From Humulus lupulus (Eukaryota; Streptophyta; Magnoliopsida; Rosales; Cannabaceae): a DNA stretch of 64,000 nucleotides. The position numbers and the translations under genes are program-made. How positions within the stretch are numbered: position 1 is the first letter of the stretch; each line of letters opens with the position of its first letter. Location: contig NC_084795.1 of NCBI RefSeq assembly GCF_963169125.1, positions 144,435,766-144,499,765 of the forward strand, read 5' to 3'. The notes under the pieces were generated by a model. The model was not told the origin of the DNA and ran no database searches. It saw only the letters and a program-made list of their open reading frames with translations. This document shows, piece by piece, positions 35,316-47,724 of this stretch.

Positions 35316-35754
35316 ATCCTAGGTTTAAAGGTTCCTGAAGACCGGTTGGACATGTACATTCTCTGCTAGAGACAAGCTCGATTGAGGATTTGGTAATGTG
35401 TATGTATATGCTTACGTGCATGTATGTTTGTATGTCTAGAATGAATTATGAGTGTTGTTATTTATTGGATTAATAGGAAGCATGACATATTGATAGGGCC
35501 TATTAGCATCGCTGTGCATGTAAATGAATGTCTGGATGATGGACGGTATATTGTGTACAAATGGATGCTTATATCTTAGTTGTTGTATGGAAATGTTGGG
35601 GCATGCTTATTAGCAGTGCCAGTGTGTGTGAATAAATGATTATATCTCGATTGCTTGTGATTGGTTATATTCCTTTGGTGGATTTTGGAGAAGCTTTTAC
35701 CTTGTCATCATGGTCTGATTATCGAGTCGTTGATTGCAAATTGACTTGGATAGC

Positions 35755-36825
35755 TATGCATCCAAGAAAATCTACACGACTAGCTGGCACTAGGTTTGGG
35801 ACCGGAGGTGATGATTAGGGCCAGATTCCTCTACCAGTCCCTGAGAACTGGTAGCAACTTATGGCAGATATGCAAGCACGATTGTAGAGTCAAGATGAAC
35901 AAATTTGCTTGTTGCGACAACAGGCTCCATCAGGGAGTGCTGCCCTATTGTACCACCTGCGGTGGTACCAGTTGTATAGTCAGGAGAGATTAGGAACAGG
36001 TGGGAGCCATTATATGAGCAGTTCAAGAAGCAGCGGCCCCCAATCTTTGAGGGAGGACCTGATCCACTGAAGGCCGAGCAATGGTTGACTATGATTACTA
36101 CTTTCCTGGATTTCATGAGAATAGAGGGACATGAGAGAGTGGCCTGTGCAATGTATATGTTAAGAGAGGATGCCCGCAACTGGTGGGAAGTGGCCTCACA
36201 AACCAGGGATATCACTACATTGAGTTAGGAAGGATTTAAAGATTTGTTCAGTCAGATGTATTATAATGTTGCCATCAGGGTAGTAAAGGTTAATGAGTTT
36301 GTAGGGTTGGTTCAGGGCAGTATGAAAATTACAGAATATGCCCTGATGTTTGACAGACTCACGAGGTTCGCACCAGACCTTGTGCCTACTGATGCAGCCA
36401 GGCAGGACAGGTTCATTAGGGGGCTTAATGCTATGATAGCCCAGGATGTTAGGATTACAACGGTACCTGGAGGAAAAACTTATGCCCAAGCCGTTGAGAA
36501 GGCTCTTACTGCTGAGGAAGCGGAGAACAAATTTTGGAAGGAAAGTACAGTGAGGCGCAAGGGTCGCAGGGTGGTGCCTCCTTATTCTAGGTCATGTAGG
36601 GGCGGAGGCCCCAGTGATTTCAAGAGAAAGACTCCTGACACTTCGACCGCTGCGGTCCTGATAGGAGGTGTTGGGGTGGTCAGAGCGGCCATCAGGGTGG
36701 CAGTGAGCCATGGAGGAGTTATCCGGAGTGCCCAAGGTGTAGAAGATGCCATCAGGGCGAATGTCGGGCCAAGGCTTGTTATGTGTGTGGCACGGTGGGG
36801 CACCTCAAGAATGATTTCCCAATAG
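35755..36825 (+). pseudogene. gag of Tekay copy 2
   Basis: A start near 35757 (MHPRKSTRLAGTRFGTGGDD) precedes a stop. The main gag domain reads from 36244: QMYYNVAIRVVKVNEFVG, ITEYALMFDRLTRFAPDLVP and QDRFIRGLNAMIAQDVRI. A frame change near 36650 separates it from the zinc knuckle, which is read in another frame with [12 protein letters not shown] (36783 on), where the last Cys is Phe. Leader 35316-35754 is non-coding. The antisense frames 35859-36489 are shadows. Confidence 0.87.
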
Positions 36826-38030
36826 TGAAGAAAGGGGAAGCAGGAAAAGTGGAAAGCTGGACTCTAGCTCGAGTGTTCACCTTGACGCAGGTAGAGGCCG
36901 AGGCTAGTCCCTCGATAGTGACAGGTCAGCTTTCTAGCGCTGGCTCTCCTTTTTCTGTATTGATTAATTCTAGTGCTACACATTCCTTTGTTTCTAGTAG
37001 AGTAATTGATAGATTGTGTAGACCTAGTGAGTATCAGACTGCGGGGTTTGGGACTTTATTGCCTACTGGGGAACTGGTAGTTTCTATGAGGTTGATTAGG
37101 GCACTGCCAATGATGGTTGATAGTAGGGAGCTTTCTGTTGACTTGATTGAGCTAGATATGGAGGACTTCGACATGATCTTAGGGATGGATTGGTTGGTCA
37201 GATATGGGGCTACTATTGACTGCAGGAAGAAGACGGTGACTTTTGAGCCTGAGGGCGAGGATCCTTTTCTCTTTGTGGGTGCGGTGTGTGGACCCCGCAT
37301 ACCCATGATCTCTGCATTGAGAGCCAGAGACTTGTTACAGGGTGGATGTATAGGTTTTCTGGCTAGTGTGGTGGACACTACCAAGATGTTGCCAGGAAGG
37401 CCGGGAGAGACTAGGGTGGCTTGTGAGTTTTCGAATGTATTTCCTGAGGAGCTACAGGGATTGCCGCCACGTAGGGAGATTCAGTTTGTTATTGAGTTAG
37501 CACCAGGGACAGAACTAGTATCAAGAGCACCATATAGGATGGCTCCAGCAGAGTTGAAGGAACTGAAGATACATCTGCAAGAACTTCTGGATTTGGGATT
37601 CATCAGGCCTAGTTACTTTCCATGGGGCGCTCCAGTTTTGTTTGTTAAGAAAAAGGACGGGACTATAAGGATGTGTATATATTATAGGGAATTGAACAAG
37701 TTGGCCATTAAGAATAAGTATCCTCTAGCAAGGATTGATGACTTGTTCGATAAGCTGCAGGGAAAGACGGTGTTCTCAAAGATTGATCTTCGATCTTGTT
37801 ATCACCAGCTGAGGATCAAGGATGAGGACATACCGAAGACAGCCTTCCGAAAGCGGTATTGGAAATACGAGTTCTTGGTCATGTCTTTTGGTTTGACCAA
37901 TGCCCCAGCAGCTTTCATGGATCTAATGAACAGGGTGTTCAAGGACTTCTTAGATCAGTTCGTCATTGTCTTCATCGACGGCATCTTAGTGTACTCCAGT
38001 TCAGAGGTGGAGCACAAGCGACATCTTTGA
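36783..38030 (+). pseudogene. protease and reverse transcriptase of Tekay copy 2
   Basis: A 415-codon open frame. Protease active site reads [10 protein letters not shown] where copy 1 has [10 protein letters not shown], so both the catalytic Asp and the Gly are replaced. Reverse transcriptase blocks follow: [45 protein letters not shown] and [16 protein letters not shown]. The catalytic box reads FIDGILVYS, losing the second Asp. Ends in a stop at 38028-38030. An open frame with dead catalytic residues is not an active enzyme. Confidence 0.9.
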
Positions 38031-38761
38031 CAGGTTTTATAGAGATTAAGGGAACACCAGATATATGCTAAGTTTAAGAACTATGAGTTGTAGTTGCCAG
38101 AGGTGACTTTTCTTGGGCATATAGTTTGTGCAGAGGGGATTAAGGTGGATTGTCCAAGCTGGAAGCAGTGAGAGATTGGCCGAGGCCAAGGAACGCCTCA
38201 GAGGTGCGGAGTTTTCTTGGGTTGGCAAGCTATTACAGGTGGTTTGTGGAAGGATTCTCGAAGATTTCCTCATCAATGACAGAGTTGACAAGAAAGAATT
38301 AGAAGTTTGTTTGGTCACAGAAGTGTGAGAACAATTTCCAAGAGTTGAAGCGATGGCTTATTATTGCACCTGTACTGAGTCTTCCTTTGGATGAAGGAAA
38401 GTTTGTATTATACTGTGATGCATCGAGGATAGGTTTAGGCTGTGTGTTGATGCAGAATGAGAAAGTTATAGCTTACGTATCGCGACAGTTGAAGGAGTAC
38501 GAACAGCGGTATCCTACCCATGATCTGGAGCTGGCGGCAGTGGTATTCGCACTGAAGGTTTGGTGGCATTATCTGTATGGGGAGAAATGCGAGATATACA
38601 CTGACCATAAGAGCTTGAAGTATTTCTTCACCCATAAGGATTTGAACATGAGGCAAAGGCGTTGGTTGGAGTTGGTTAACGACTATGATTGTGATATTCT
38701 TTACCACCCAGGGAAAGCCAATATTGTGGCAGATGCATTGAGTCGGAGGGGCTCGGGGTAA
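38031..38761 (+). pseudogene. reverse transcriptase end and RNase H of Tekay copy 2
   Basis: The connection region (38031-38340) has at least one frameshift and several stops. RNase H is open from 38345: [58 protein letters not shown] and [17 protein letters not shown]. The main acidic positions (YCDAS, DLEL, YTDHK) look intact. A TAA at 38759-38761 ends it inside the RNase H-integrase linker. Confidence 0.87.
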
Positions 38762-40294
38762 TTATTCAGTTCTGTTTAGATCTCGAGAGAATTAGGTGAT
38801 GAGATGGCCAGGACAAAGATAGAGCTGGTGCTGGGACAGTTAGCCAATATTACCTTGCAGTCGACCCTGCTAGAGCAGATCAAGGAGGGACAAATGGTAG
38901 ATGCCCAGCTTCAGGAAGTTAGGCAAAATGCCTTAGCAGGGATAGCTAAGGATTATTCTGTTTCTGAGGCTGGTATGCTTCAGTATCAGGGGCAGATTTA
39001 TGTTCCGGCAGATGAGGGGATCAGACGAGAGATACTAGATGAGTCTCACACTACTCCATACTCGCTTCATCCGGGTATCGCAAAGATCTATTAAGATCTA
39101 CGGACATTATATTGGTAGCCTGGGATGAAGAAGGATGTGGTAGAGTATGTAGCCAGATGTTTGACATGTCAGCAGGTGAAGGCTGAGAATCAGTGGCTAG
39201 CAGGGTTGATCCAGCCTTTGGGTATTCCTGAGTGGAAATGGGAAGACATTACAATGGATTTTGTGGGAGGTCTACCCAAGACAGTGGGACTTTGTGACTC
39301 GGTGTGGGTGATAGTGGACAGATACACCTAGTCTACTCATTTTCTTCCAGTGAAGTCGACTTATACAGTGGAACAGTATGCAGAGTTGTATGTGAGGGAG
39401 ATAGTTCGTCTCCATGGGGTTCCAAAGTCTATCGTATCTGATCGAGACCCTATCTTTACCTCTAAGTTCTAGGGAGCTCTGCAGAGAGCCATGGGGACTC
39501 AGTTGAAGTTTAGCATACCCTTTCATCCTTAAACTAATGGACAGTTTGAGAGGACGATTCAGGTGTTGGAGGACATGCTTAGGGTGTGTGTGATTAACTT
39601 CAAGGGATCTTGGAGTAAGTATCTTCCGTTAATCGAATGCTCGTATAATAATAGTTATCAATCCACGATTGGAGTGGCTCCTTACGAGATGTTATACGGA
39701 AGGAAGTGTAGGTCATCCATTCACTAGGATGAGATGGGTGAGAGAAAATATTTGGGGCCAGATATGGTGCAGAAGACAAATGAGGCTATTGAGAATATTT
39801 GAGCCAGAATGCTCGCTTCGCAGAGTAGACTGAAAAGCTACGCTGATCCTAAGCGTAGAGACGTGGAGTTCCAGGTTGGGGACCATGTGTTTCTTCAAGT
39901 TTCACCACTACGAGGGGTGAGGAGGTTCAGAGTAAAGGGCAAGCTGAGCCCTCGGTTTGTTGTACCTTTCGAAACTTTAGAAAGGATTGAACAGGTGGCT
40001 TACAGCTTGGCCTTGCCACCGTCGTTGTCAGGAGTTCATGATGTGTTTCATGTCTCCATGTTGCGGAAGTATGTTTCAGATCTGACACAAGTATTGAAGT
40101 ATGAGGACCTAGAGTTACAGACAGAGTTGTCCTATGAGGAGCGACCGGTTCAGATTTTTGACCGGAAGGATAAAGTTCTACAGAACAAGACGATTCCGTT
40201 AGTTAAAGTGTTATGGAGAAATAGCAAGGTCGAGGAAGCGACCTGGGAGCTAGAGACAGTGATGCGGGATCAGTATCCCGAGCTATTCCGGTAA
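38762..40294 (+). pseudogene. integrase with chromodomain-like tail, Tekay copy 2
   Basis: One continuous reading frame apart from stops: HTTPYSLHPG and CLTCQQVKAE (zinc-binding), [22 protein letters not shown] and NGQFERTIQVLEDM (the D, D and E blocks of the catalytic core), then [40 protein letters not shown] and a tail ATWELETVMRDQYPELFR. Seven stops fall between 39092 and 39800. At each, copy 1 still has Gln, Trp or Arg, and each can be explained by C-to-T or G-to-A changes. The last 161 codons are open (39809-40294). Confidence 0.9.
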
Positions 40295-40314
40295 ATTTCG
40301 AGGATGAAATTCTC

Positions 40315-40330
40315 AGTAGGAGGGGATAAT
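40315..40330 (+). other. polypurine tract of Tekay copy 2
   Basis: AGTAGGAGGGGATAAT directly precedes the 3' LTR start TGTAACGACC, as in copy 1. Confidence 0.85.
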
Positions 40331-43300
40331 TGTAACGACCCAAAATCACTAATATGGCTTAAGGTCCTTGATTAGTGTGCCGGGAGGGCATAATTGGTTT
40401 ATTTGTGAATTTATTAAATTAACGTGTGATTATATGATAAGCATGCTTGTATGATTATATGAATGTAAATGTGATTATATGTTATATTTGTGAGAGCCAC
40501 ATTATTATGTGGGTAAATCTGTAGCGTGCGACTCGAGGCTATCCTAGGGAGTTAGTTAGTGGGAAAGTCACAACGGGGCTTAATAGTTGACTTGGGGCAA
40601 GTCAAGGGGTATTTCGGGTATTAGATGATTATTTGGGTTATCGGGTTATGAAAATAAATATATGGAGATATATATGAGGTTAGGAAGCCTAAGCGGGAAA
40701 ATTGGGGAATTTTACTATTTTGTCCTCAGGGACGTTTTCGGTACCCCGAGCCTCGAGATTGACTTAATTAACTAAGGTTAGACTAAGTAAATAGAAAATA
40801 GTAGAACAAAAACCTAAACCGACCCTTTTTGCTCCTCTCTTCCTTCTCTTCTCTCTCTCAAGAAAAACTAATGAAACCTAAGGGAATTCAGCTGGGAATT
40901 AAGTGGTTTGGGCTGTGAACTTGAAGGTTTAGTCCAGTGTTCAGCTAAGGGAACTCAACCAAGATTAAGGTAAGGGCTGAGCTATACTCTTGATCATTAG
41001 AATTCTAATTTTTGGCTGAGTATTAAAAGTTTTTATGGTTTTGATGTTAAGGATTGAATTAAAGCTGAGAAGCTTGGGTTTTAGCTCAGAAATCTATTAA
41101 GGAAGTGGTTCATCAAAGAAGGTAAGCTTCAATTCATAATTTAGGGTTTAAATTCTAAGTTTGCATGACTGATTTTAGATTTCTTGGGCTACTGGGTTTC
41201 AGAATTCAAAATGGAATTTTAATGAGTTTTTGAGCTAGGTTTTTTTTGAATTATGTTGCTAGAATCATGTTAAAAGTCTTGTGATCAATGGGTTTTGGAA
41301 TTGGGGTGCTTTGGGTGGCTTTGAGCAAGGTTAGAATGATGGGAATGTTGCTTTTTCTGGATACGAAGGGTTGGGCCGTGGCTCTGTTCTAGAGTGTCGT
41401 GGCCTTGCGAAGCAAGGAAGATCCAAGGAGGCTCTGCAGTGGGGAAGCGCCGCGGCGCCACAGGGCAGGGTCGCGATGCGTGTCTGTCTTCAGAGAGGCC
41501 TAGCCTTTTTTTCAGGGGCGGTCGCGGCTGGGTTTCAAGGGCTGCAGCCCTTACGGATATTTTTGGCTTTTGGAGGTTTTAAGCGTGGGAACCTAACCTA
41601 GGGTGTTCGGGATCGATTCCACCACCGCGTTTGGTGGAACTCGATGTCCCAGAAGCTAGAACTCCGTCCGAAAATTGTAACGATCCAAATTTGCTAATAA
41701 GGCTTAAGGACCTTGATTAGTGTGCCTGGAGGGCATAACTGGATTATATGTGATTTAATGATTTAAAAAGCATGTTATATGACTATTTGAATGTCTGAGA
41801 TGCATGACTATGTGTATTAGTATGCATGTAGGTCCTGAGACGAGCATAATCGTCATTTTGGCCCGCTGAGGGCATAATTGTATATAAATGTGATAAACTG
41901 CCGAGACCACATTATTATATGGATATATCTGTAATCTGTGACTTGAGACGATGCCAGTGAGAAGTTTAGCGAAAAAGTCACAGCGCGGATTTATACCCGG
42001 CTCGGGGTGAGCCTGGGGGTATTTCTGGGAATTTAGAGAATATATTGGGGTCAATTTTTACATTGAGGAATATAATTTGTGATTAGTTAGGTGTCGGGAG
42101 GTAAGCGGTAAATATTAGAGACACTCGAGGAATTAGCAGGAATTGGGTGGAATGACCAAAATACCCCTAGGAGGATTAAATGGATTAGGAATTATGGGAG
42201 GGTATTGTGGTCATTTGGCTTATAAGGGATAAATGTTACTAGGCTTTGTACTTAGTGGATTGTGTAGAAAGGGCTGGAATTCTGAAAGGAAAGAAAAGAA
42301 AGAAGAGAAGGAAGAAGGGAAATTGGGGGTCTTATTTTCTCTCATGCGGTTGGAGGTTCCTTCTTCATTTCTTTGAGGTTTCTTGGAGAAAAACTCAGAG
42401 GGAGTCTAGGAAAGAGCTTAAGGATAGGATCCCTGCTCTGTTTTGAGGAATTTGCAGAGTAATCCATCCATTTGAGGTAAGACTTAGAGGTTAATATTCA
42501 GTTCTTTGCATTGTTGTTGAGCTGGTTTTTCTAAGCAAAGTTTTGTGGGAATTCAAGGGAGTTGAGGCTGAAGATTTGAGGAGGAGAAGGCTAAGGAAGA
42601 GTGGGAGACAACCTAGGCTAAACTCATCCAGAAAAGGTAAGGAATTCAAGTTTAAGTCCTTTGGTTTTAGTTGTTGTTTAACTGAGTTTCTGAGCTTTAG
42701 GTCCAGCCATGGTGAATTTTGTGATTTGGAGTGCATGTGCTTGGGTTATGTGTGGTTGGGATGCTTAGGAAGAGTGGAGGATGTTGGTAGGCTTGTTTTT
42801 ATGTTTGCTTGAAGTTTGGAAGAGTTTTGGTAAGGTTTGTCTCGGGGAAAATCGAAGGAGAAAATGGCTAGTTTGGCTGTGCTGTGACTAGCACTACAGC
42901 GCTAGCCATTGGGCGTTGTAGCGCTAGGCTGAGTGGTCTTGGGCACTTTAGTCACTGTTTGTAGCGTTGTAGCGCTACCCTATTTCCAGAAAGGGTTTTT
43001 GAGTTATTTTCAAGGGTTTTTGCTTGAGGGTTCTGGGTTTAATTCCACCACCCCGTTTGGTGGAATTAGGGCTTCCCGAGGGCTCAGGATTGGTCCCGAA
43101 GCTAGGTTTTGGACTTGAGGTTTGGTGATGATTCTAATATATGGTTGTGACTAGGTGTACGCTTGGGCTCAAGAGGGATCGTGCTTGAGGATTAAATCAA
43201 ACAAAGCTCGCAACTCTAAAGGTAAGAAAACTGCACCCGACTATGTGTTTGTGATGGGACTAAGTGCTCCCGATAACTGTATAATGTCATTGATGGTATC

Positions 43301-43581
43301 ACGCCATGGGACATGTGATAAACGGCCTAAGGGTGCCGTAAATTATATTTGCACACAGGGCGCGGCTCGGCCACTGGTAGCCGAGGATAGCTTAATATTC
43401 ACTGAGCTCAACTTAAGCGGGCCGAAGTCAGTGGGACAAATAAAGGGCGCGGCCTAAGGGCATTAACCTTAGTTGTCATATGTGGATTGATTATTGATAT
43501 GGAATGATATATTTGGTATGCTGAATACGTGGATAACATGAATGCTTAAATTGTTGAGTACATGCTTATGCGGTATGAGAT

Positions 43582-43880
43582 CACTACAACAAAAATAGGC
43601 TTTCCCGACAGTTTTTAACTGCCGCTATTGAGCAATGACGACAGTCGACTAACTATCGTATTTGCCTATGCCGGCGTAGGGGTAACTACACCGACAGTTA
43701 ATAAGTGTCGTCGTTGCTGGCTACGCCGACAATTAATAGGTGTCGTCATTGCTGGCAACGGCGACAGTTAATACGTGTCGCCGTTGTTGGCAACGTCGAC
43801 GGTTAATAGGTGTCGCAGTTTCTAGCGACACCGAAAATTAATACGTGTCGCCGTTGCTGGCAACGCGGACAGTTAATAGG
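43582..43880. repeat. left terminal inverted repeat and subterminal array of the CACTA element
   Basis: After the terminal repeat come about six units of roughly 35 bases of the type CGCCGACAATTAATAGGTGT followed by CGTCATTGCTGGCAA. In other CACTA elements such arrays bind the transposase. Unit sequence alternates CCGACAGTTAAT and its variants with GTGTCGCCGTTG. Confidence 0.88.
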
Positions 43881-46800
43881 TGTCATCATAACAATAAATT
43901 TATATATATAATTATAATTTTTTGATATATATTTTTTAAAACTTTTAATTATATTTTTAACAATTGAAGTTTGATATAAATTTAAATAAAAAAAATTACT
44001 CACATAATTAATTATTATTACCATAACTTGTAAAAAAAATTCTATTTATCATAACAAAAATTCATATACATACAACATTTAATCATACAATTGAAATGTA
44101 AATAATACATCAAATCCCCATGAGACTAAATAATTTTTAATAAAAATTCATTATTCTCAATATAAATAATACATCAAATCCTCAATGTACATAATTCTTA
44201 CAAGCAAGAAAGAAAATAATACCCAACAACTTGAAGAATAATTTCTTGTTGCATTGGTTCTTTTATATAATTGTCTTGGCTCTCTTAAATATCCAAGTAG
44301 AGTTTAGCCTACAATACAGAATAAACACCATTAAATTCAAACCAAAACTAAAATAAATAGAGAACTTGAGGTTGCAGAAGAAATAAAAAGGTTGGATGTG
44401 GTTTTCAGTCACAAAAATAATTTATATAAAAATTGTATTTTTCTTATCAAACTGGATAGCCTCATGACTTAAGTAGTTAGTCTTAGTTCTTTAAACTAAG
44501 GAATACATACCTGTCAGTCTCAATTTAAAAGTCTTAGTTCTTTAAACTAAGGTGATGCTCGACATTCTCTCCATAGTAGTAAACTAGAGACTAATAGCTA
44601 CAGTTTAAAAGACAAAATCGTAAAAGAAAATCAGTATATGTAGTGTATGGGTGGAAAGGAAAAAATAAATATCACTCGATAGCTGGAAAACCAAAACTAT
44701 TTTTCAACCACGAACCAAGAGGAAAAGTGAAAATGATTTTACTTGTTAAATTAAGAAAAGTTCCTTGAACACTTGAGCAAGAAATGAAATAGTTGCATAG
44801 CCATGCATGTACTTGCCATTGCTATGTGAAAGAGTAGTCAATATTCCCTAAATTATTTATAGAAATAGAGCATATATAAAATGCTTTGAAATAACATATA
44901 TAAAATACTGAAAGAATCGGAATATAAAATGCTTTGCATAAAATAATGGCAATCTCTCTTAAAATTCTAAACTAACAATGTTTGTAAGCCACAACTAACT
45001 AGTTTGTTTCAAACTTGAAACAGATGACCAACCACTTGACATTAGCAATGGAATTTGTATCTCCTAATCACTCCAAAAATGCTTCAAGAATACATGGGTT
45101 ATTCAACACACTTTTCTAATCAAAGAACCATAATCAAACATATATTGAAATCAACCACTTCACTAGATATAGCTCTATAACCCATAAAACATAATCCCTA
45201 AAGATTCAAAGTTTGAATTTGATTTTCCAGTCCAATTTTCAAAGTCTCTGATGGGCATCCTCATAAATACCAAGCCCCTCAAACACAAATTATATATTAA
45301 TTAAACAAAGAGAGAATTCATATAACATAAAGTATACAATAATACAAAATCTCAGCCACGTATTCAACAATCTCGAACATATTTATATATTTGTATTGAT
45401 TCTTATTCAATACAAAGCATAATAATTTCTCAAGAAAAATATTAAAACTTTGAAGTACATGGGTTTATAACAATTAAGTATAGAATCGAGGATTGTGAGG
45501 CCTTACACCATTCAGAAAAGTGCGAAGGCTACAGTAGATTCATATACAAGTCCAAGAATCAATTACTAAAACCTATTTTTTTCTTCAGATTATTAACAGC
45601 TCATAAATAGTAAAATATATTTTAAAACAACATCATGTTCAGACTCAACAAAAGAGAAATAGAAAGGAGCTTACATGTGCTAATCACGAACGAGCACGCC
45701 AGTGGGGAAGCACACGCTGGGATTGAGGTAAGGCCGTGAGTGAGGGAAAGATGTGGTGACTTCGCGAGGGTGTGGCTGAGAGGTATAAAAAACACTATTT
45801 AGTGTACCATCATTTCTAAAAATAATACAAGGCATATAGAATATAAATACCATCAAAATTGGAAGTGAAGTTCAACTCAAAACCCAATCATAAATGGTCT
45901 CCCTCTTAAACTTCAAGATCAAAACAAAGGGTAATTATTACAAATATTGGTACATTGAATTACAAATGTATATACATATGAATTGTAATAATGCGAGTTT
46001 GTTCAAGTTAGTTATCTATTGAAATAACAACAATTCTGTCTAAAAAAATTATCCCCTAACATTACTGGTAGCATATTATTTGTTACAACGATGGTTTTCC
46101 TTCTTGTTTTAACCAACTATACTTTTAAACAATTCCATTTCCCTTATTTAAACAAATGTTTCAAAGACAATTTTAGATACCACAAAAACAAAATTGATCA
46201 AAAAAGATTGGCCAGTAATGACAAATGAAGTATTCAAAAAATAAGACCAGCAGTTACAAGTATCCCTTGAATAATTTGCAAAAATCGAGCAAATATAAAG
46301 GTAGATTTAAGTAATTCACAAATTGTACAAACCATAAAATCGCACCTTAATTTGGGATCTCGCTGTAGTGGCCGGTTATCAGAATTTTTATTCCCAATCC
46401 AACGATGCCTTGTTTGGTTCCAAAGAAGAAGACCTGCAAACAAGATCCCACTTAACATCTTTAACATGTTTCCACACATAAAAAAACTCCCCAAATCTGA
46501 AACAATAAAGAACAAAACATAACAAACCAGAGCAACAAAAAATGATTGATATAAATTATAAAAAAATAAAAAATAAACCAAGCGTACACTTGGGGTAGGC
46601 TTCTAGAATCAAAGCCACCCATAAAAAGGAAAAAAAACTTACAGGGAGAGGCATTAATTCCAGTCGAACACTATTTCTAGCAAAAATAGAAGAAAAAAAT
46701 CGCAATCCAAAACTACATTTAATGAGATATTTCATTCAAATTATATTAATAAACAAAATATGAATGCATAAACAACAAAAGATTGTTTAAACAAAAGTAT

Positions 46801-47451
46801 CTTAAATTGTGTAATTTAGAGAATGAACCCGAAACATAGATTGAACAAAGATATGTAGACACATTTAAATAAAAAAATACTAAAAAAATTGTTTCTTAAA
46901 AATTAATTGAACATATATTATTTACTCTTCATGGATCCAGTAGCTACAACCCATTAGTTAGATATTTGTTAATAATTTGTAATAGTCTTTGAATTTGATA
47001 TTAATTAGGAACAAAATATTAAACTTAGCCCAAATACCATTTTGTATTCTTTAATTATGGAATTGAAGCACATAAATCTTCCCAGACAAACAAGCAAAGC
47101 AATCTCGAGCAATCTGATTCTTCAGATAAGAAAAGCAATAAAAAATAAGCACCCAAAAACATAAACACAAAGTAAGACTTGTTGAATATAATCCAATCTG
47201 AGCAATCTGATTTCTTCCATTCCTTTATTTTAAATAAATTTTTCTTGTTTCACAAAAATTATATCAAATTCAGACCAGACAAATGAGCAGTAAAGTAATC
47301 ATGGTGAGTTATATACGTTCAGATACATTAATTCAAACACCTCGTATTCATATTTCATTCTATCAAAACAGATAATTTTCCTTTAATGCAGTTGAGTAAC
47401 CAACAAGACAATATTAGTTTACTACCAATCAATAAAAGGTAAGTAAATTAC
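43881..47451. other. AT-rich interior of the CACTA element, left part
   Basis: No gene recognised. Two 22-base direct repeats (44480-44501 and 44531-44552) each contain the inverted repeat CTTAGTT...AACTAAG. The 115-codon minus-strand frame at 46234-46581 shows no domain; a possible exon-like stretch lies within 46370-46435 on the minus strand between TTTGCAG and a GTGCG. The segment 45670-45780 is unusually GC-rich for the region and unassigned. Confidence 0.45.
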
Positions 47452-47724
47452 CTTGGTTATCATTTTCTGAGATAAAACAAGCTCCTTGGGATCAATCTCA
47501 TACTCGGGGACATCGCATGAATTTTTAACATGCATGTGATGAGCCATCTAACAGAATAAAGTTCAAAATTAAAAATTTGCAACATTCTTTTATTTTGTCA
47601 AAAGAATGATAATATAAGCCACTGACACTACAGAAGACGCAAGACATACCGGAGGCTTTGGACCATGTTCCTCTAAAAGTTTGATCACATCTTCATTTTT
47701 GTAATGCACAACATCTGCAAGAGG
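47452..47724 (-). pseudogene. captured two-exon fragment of an ILK-like ankyrin-repeat protein kinase gene
   Basis: On the minus strand 47724-47650 reads PLADVVHYKNEDVIKLLEEH plus GPKPP (25 codons), then an intron 47649-47548 (102 bp, GTATGT...TTAG), then 47547-47452 reads MAHHMHVKNSCDVPEYEIDP plus KELVLSQKMITK (32 codons), followed by a GTAATT donor. Both exons are open and in the same phase. This is the junction between the last ankyrin repeat and the kinase domain in plant ILK/Raf-like ankyrin kinases as I remember them (usual form: HGAKPPMAPMHV...VPEYEIDP). No upstream ankyrin exon and no kinase core was found, so it is a transduplicated piece, not a gene. Confidence 0.8.

Noticed and set aside
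41371..41601. Frames in the GC-rich block of the Tekay 3' LTR, also 5036-5320 and 25421-25636
   Set aside because: They arise from the CCGCGG-type modules inside LTRs; the translations follow the DNA repeats and not a protein.
46234..46581. 115-codon hydrophobic minus-strand frame in the CACTA interior
   Set aside because: AT-rich sequence gives hydrophobic translations by composition; no family resemblance and no gene context.
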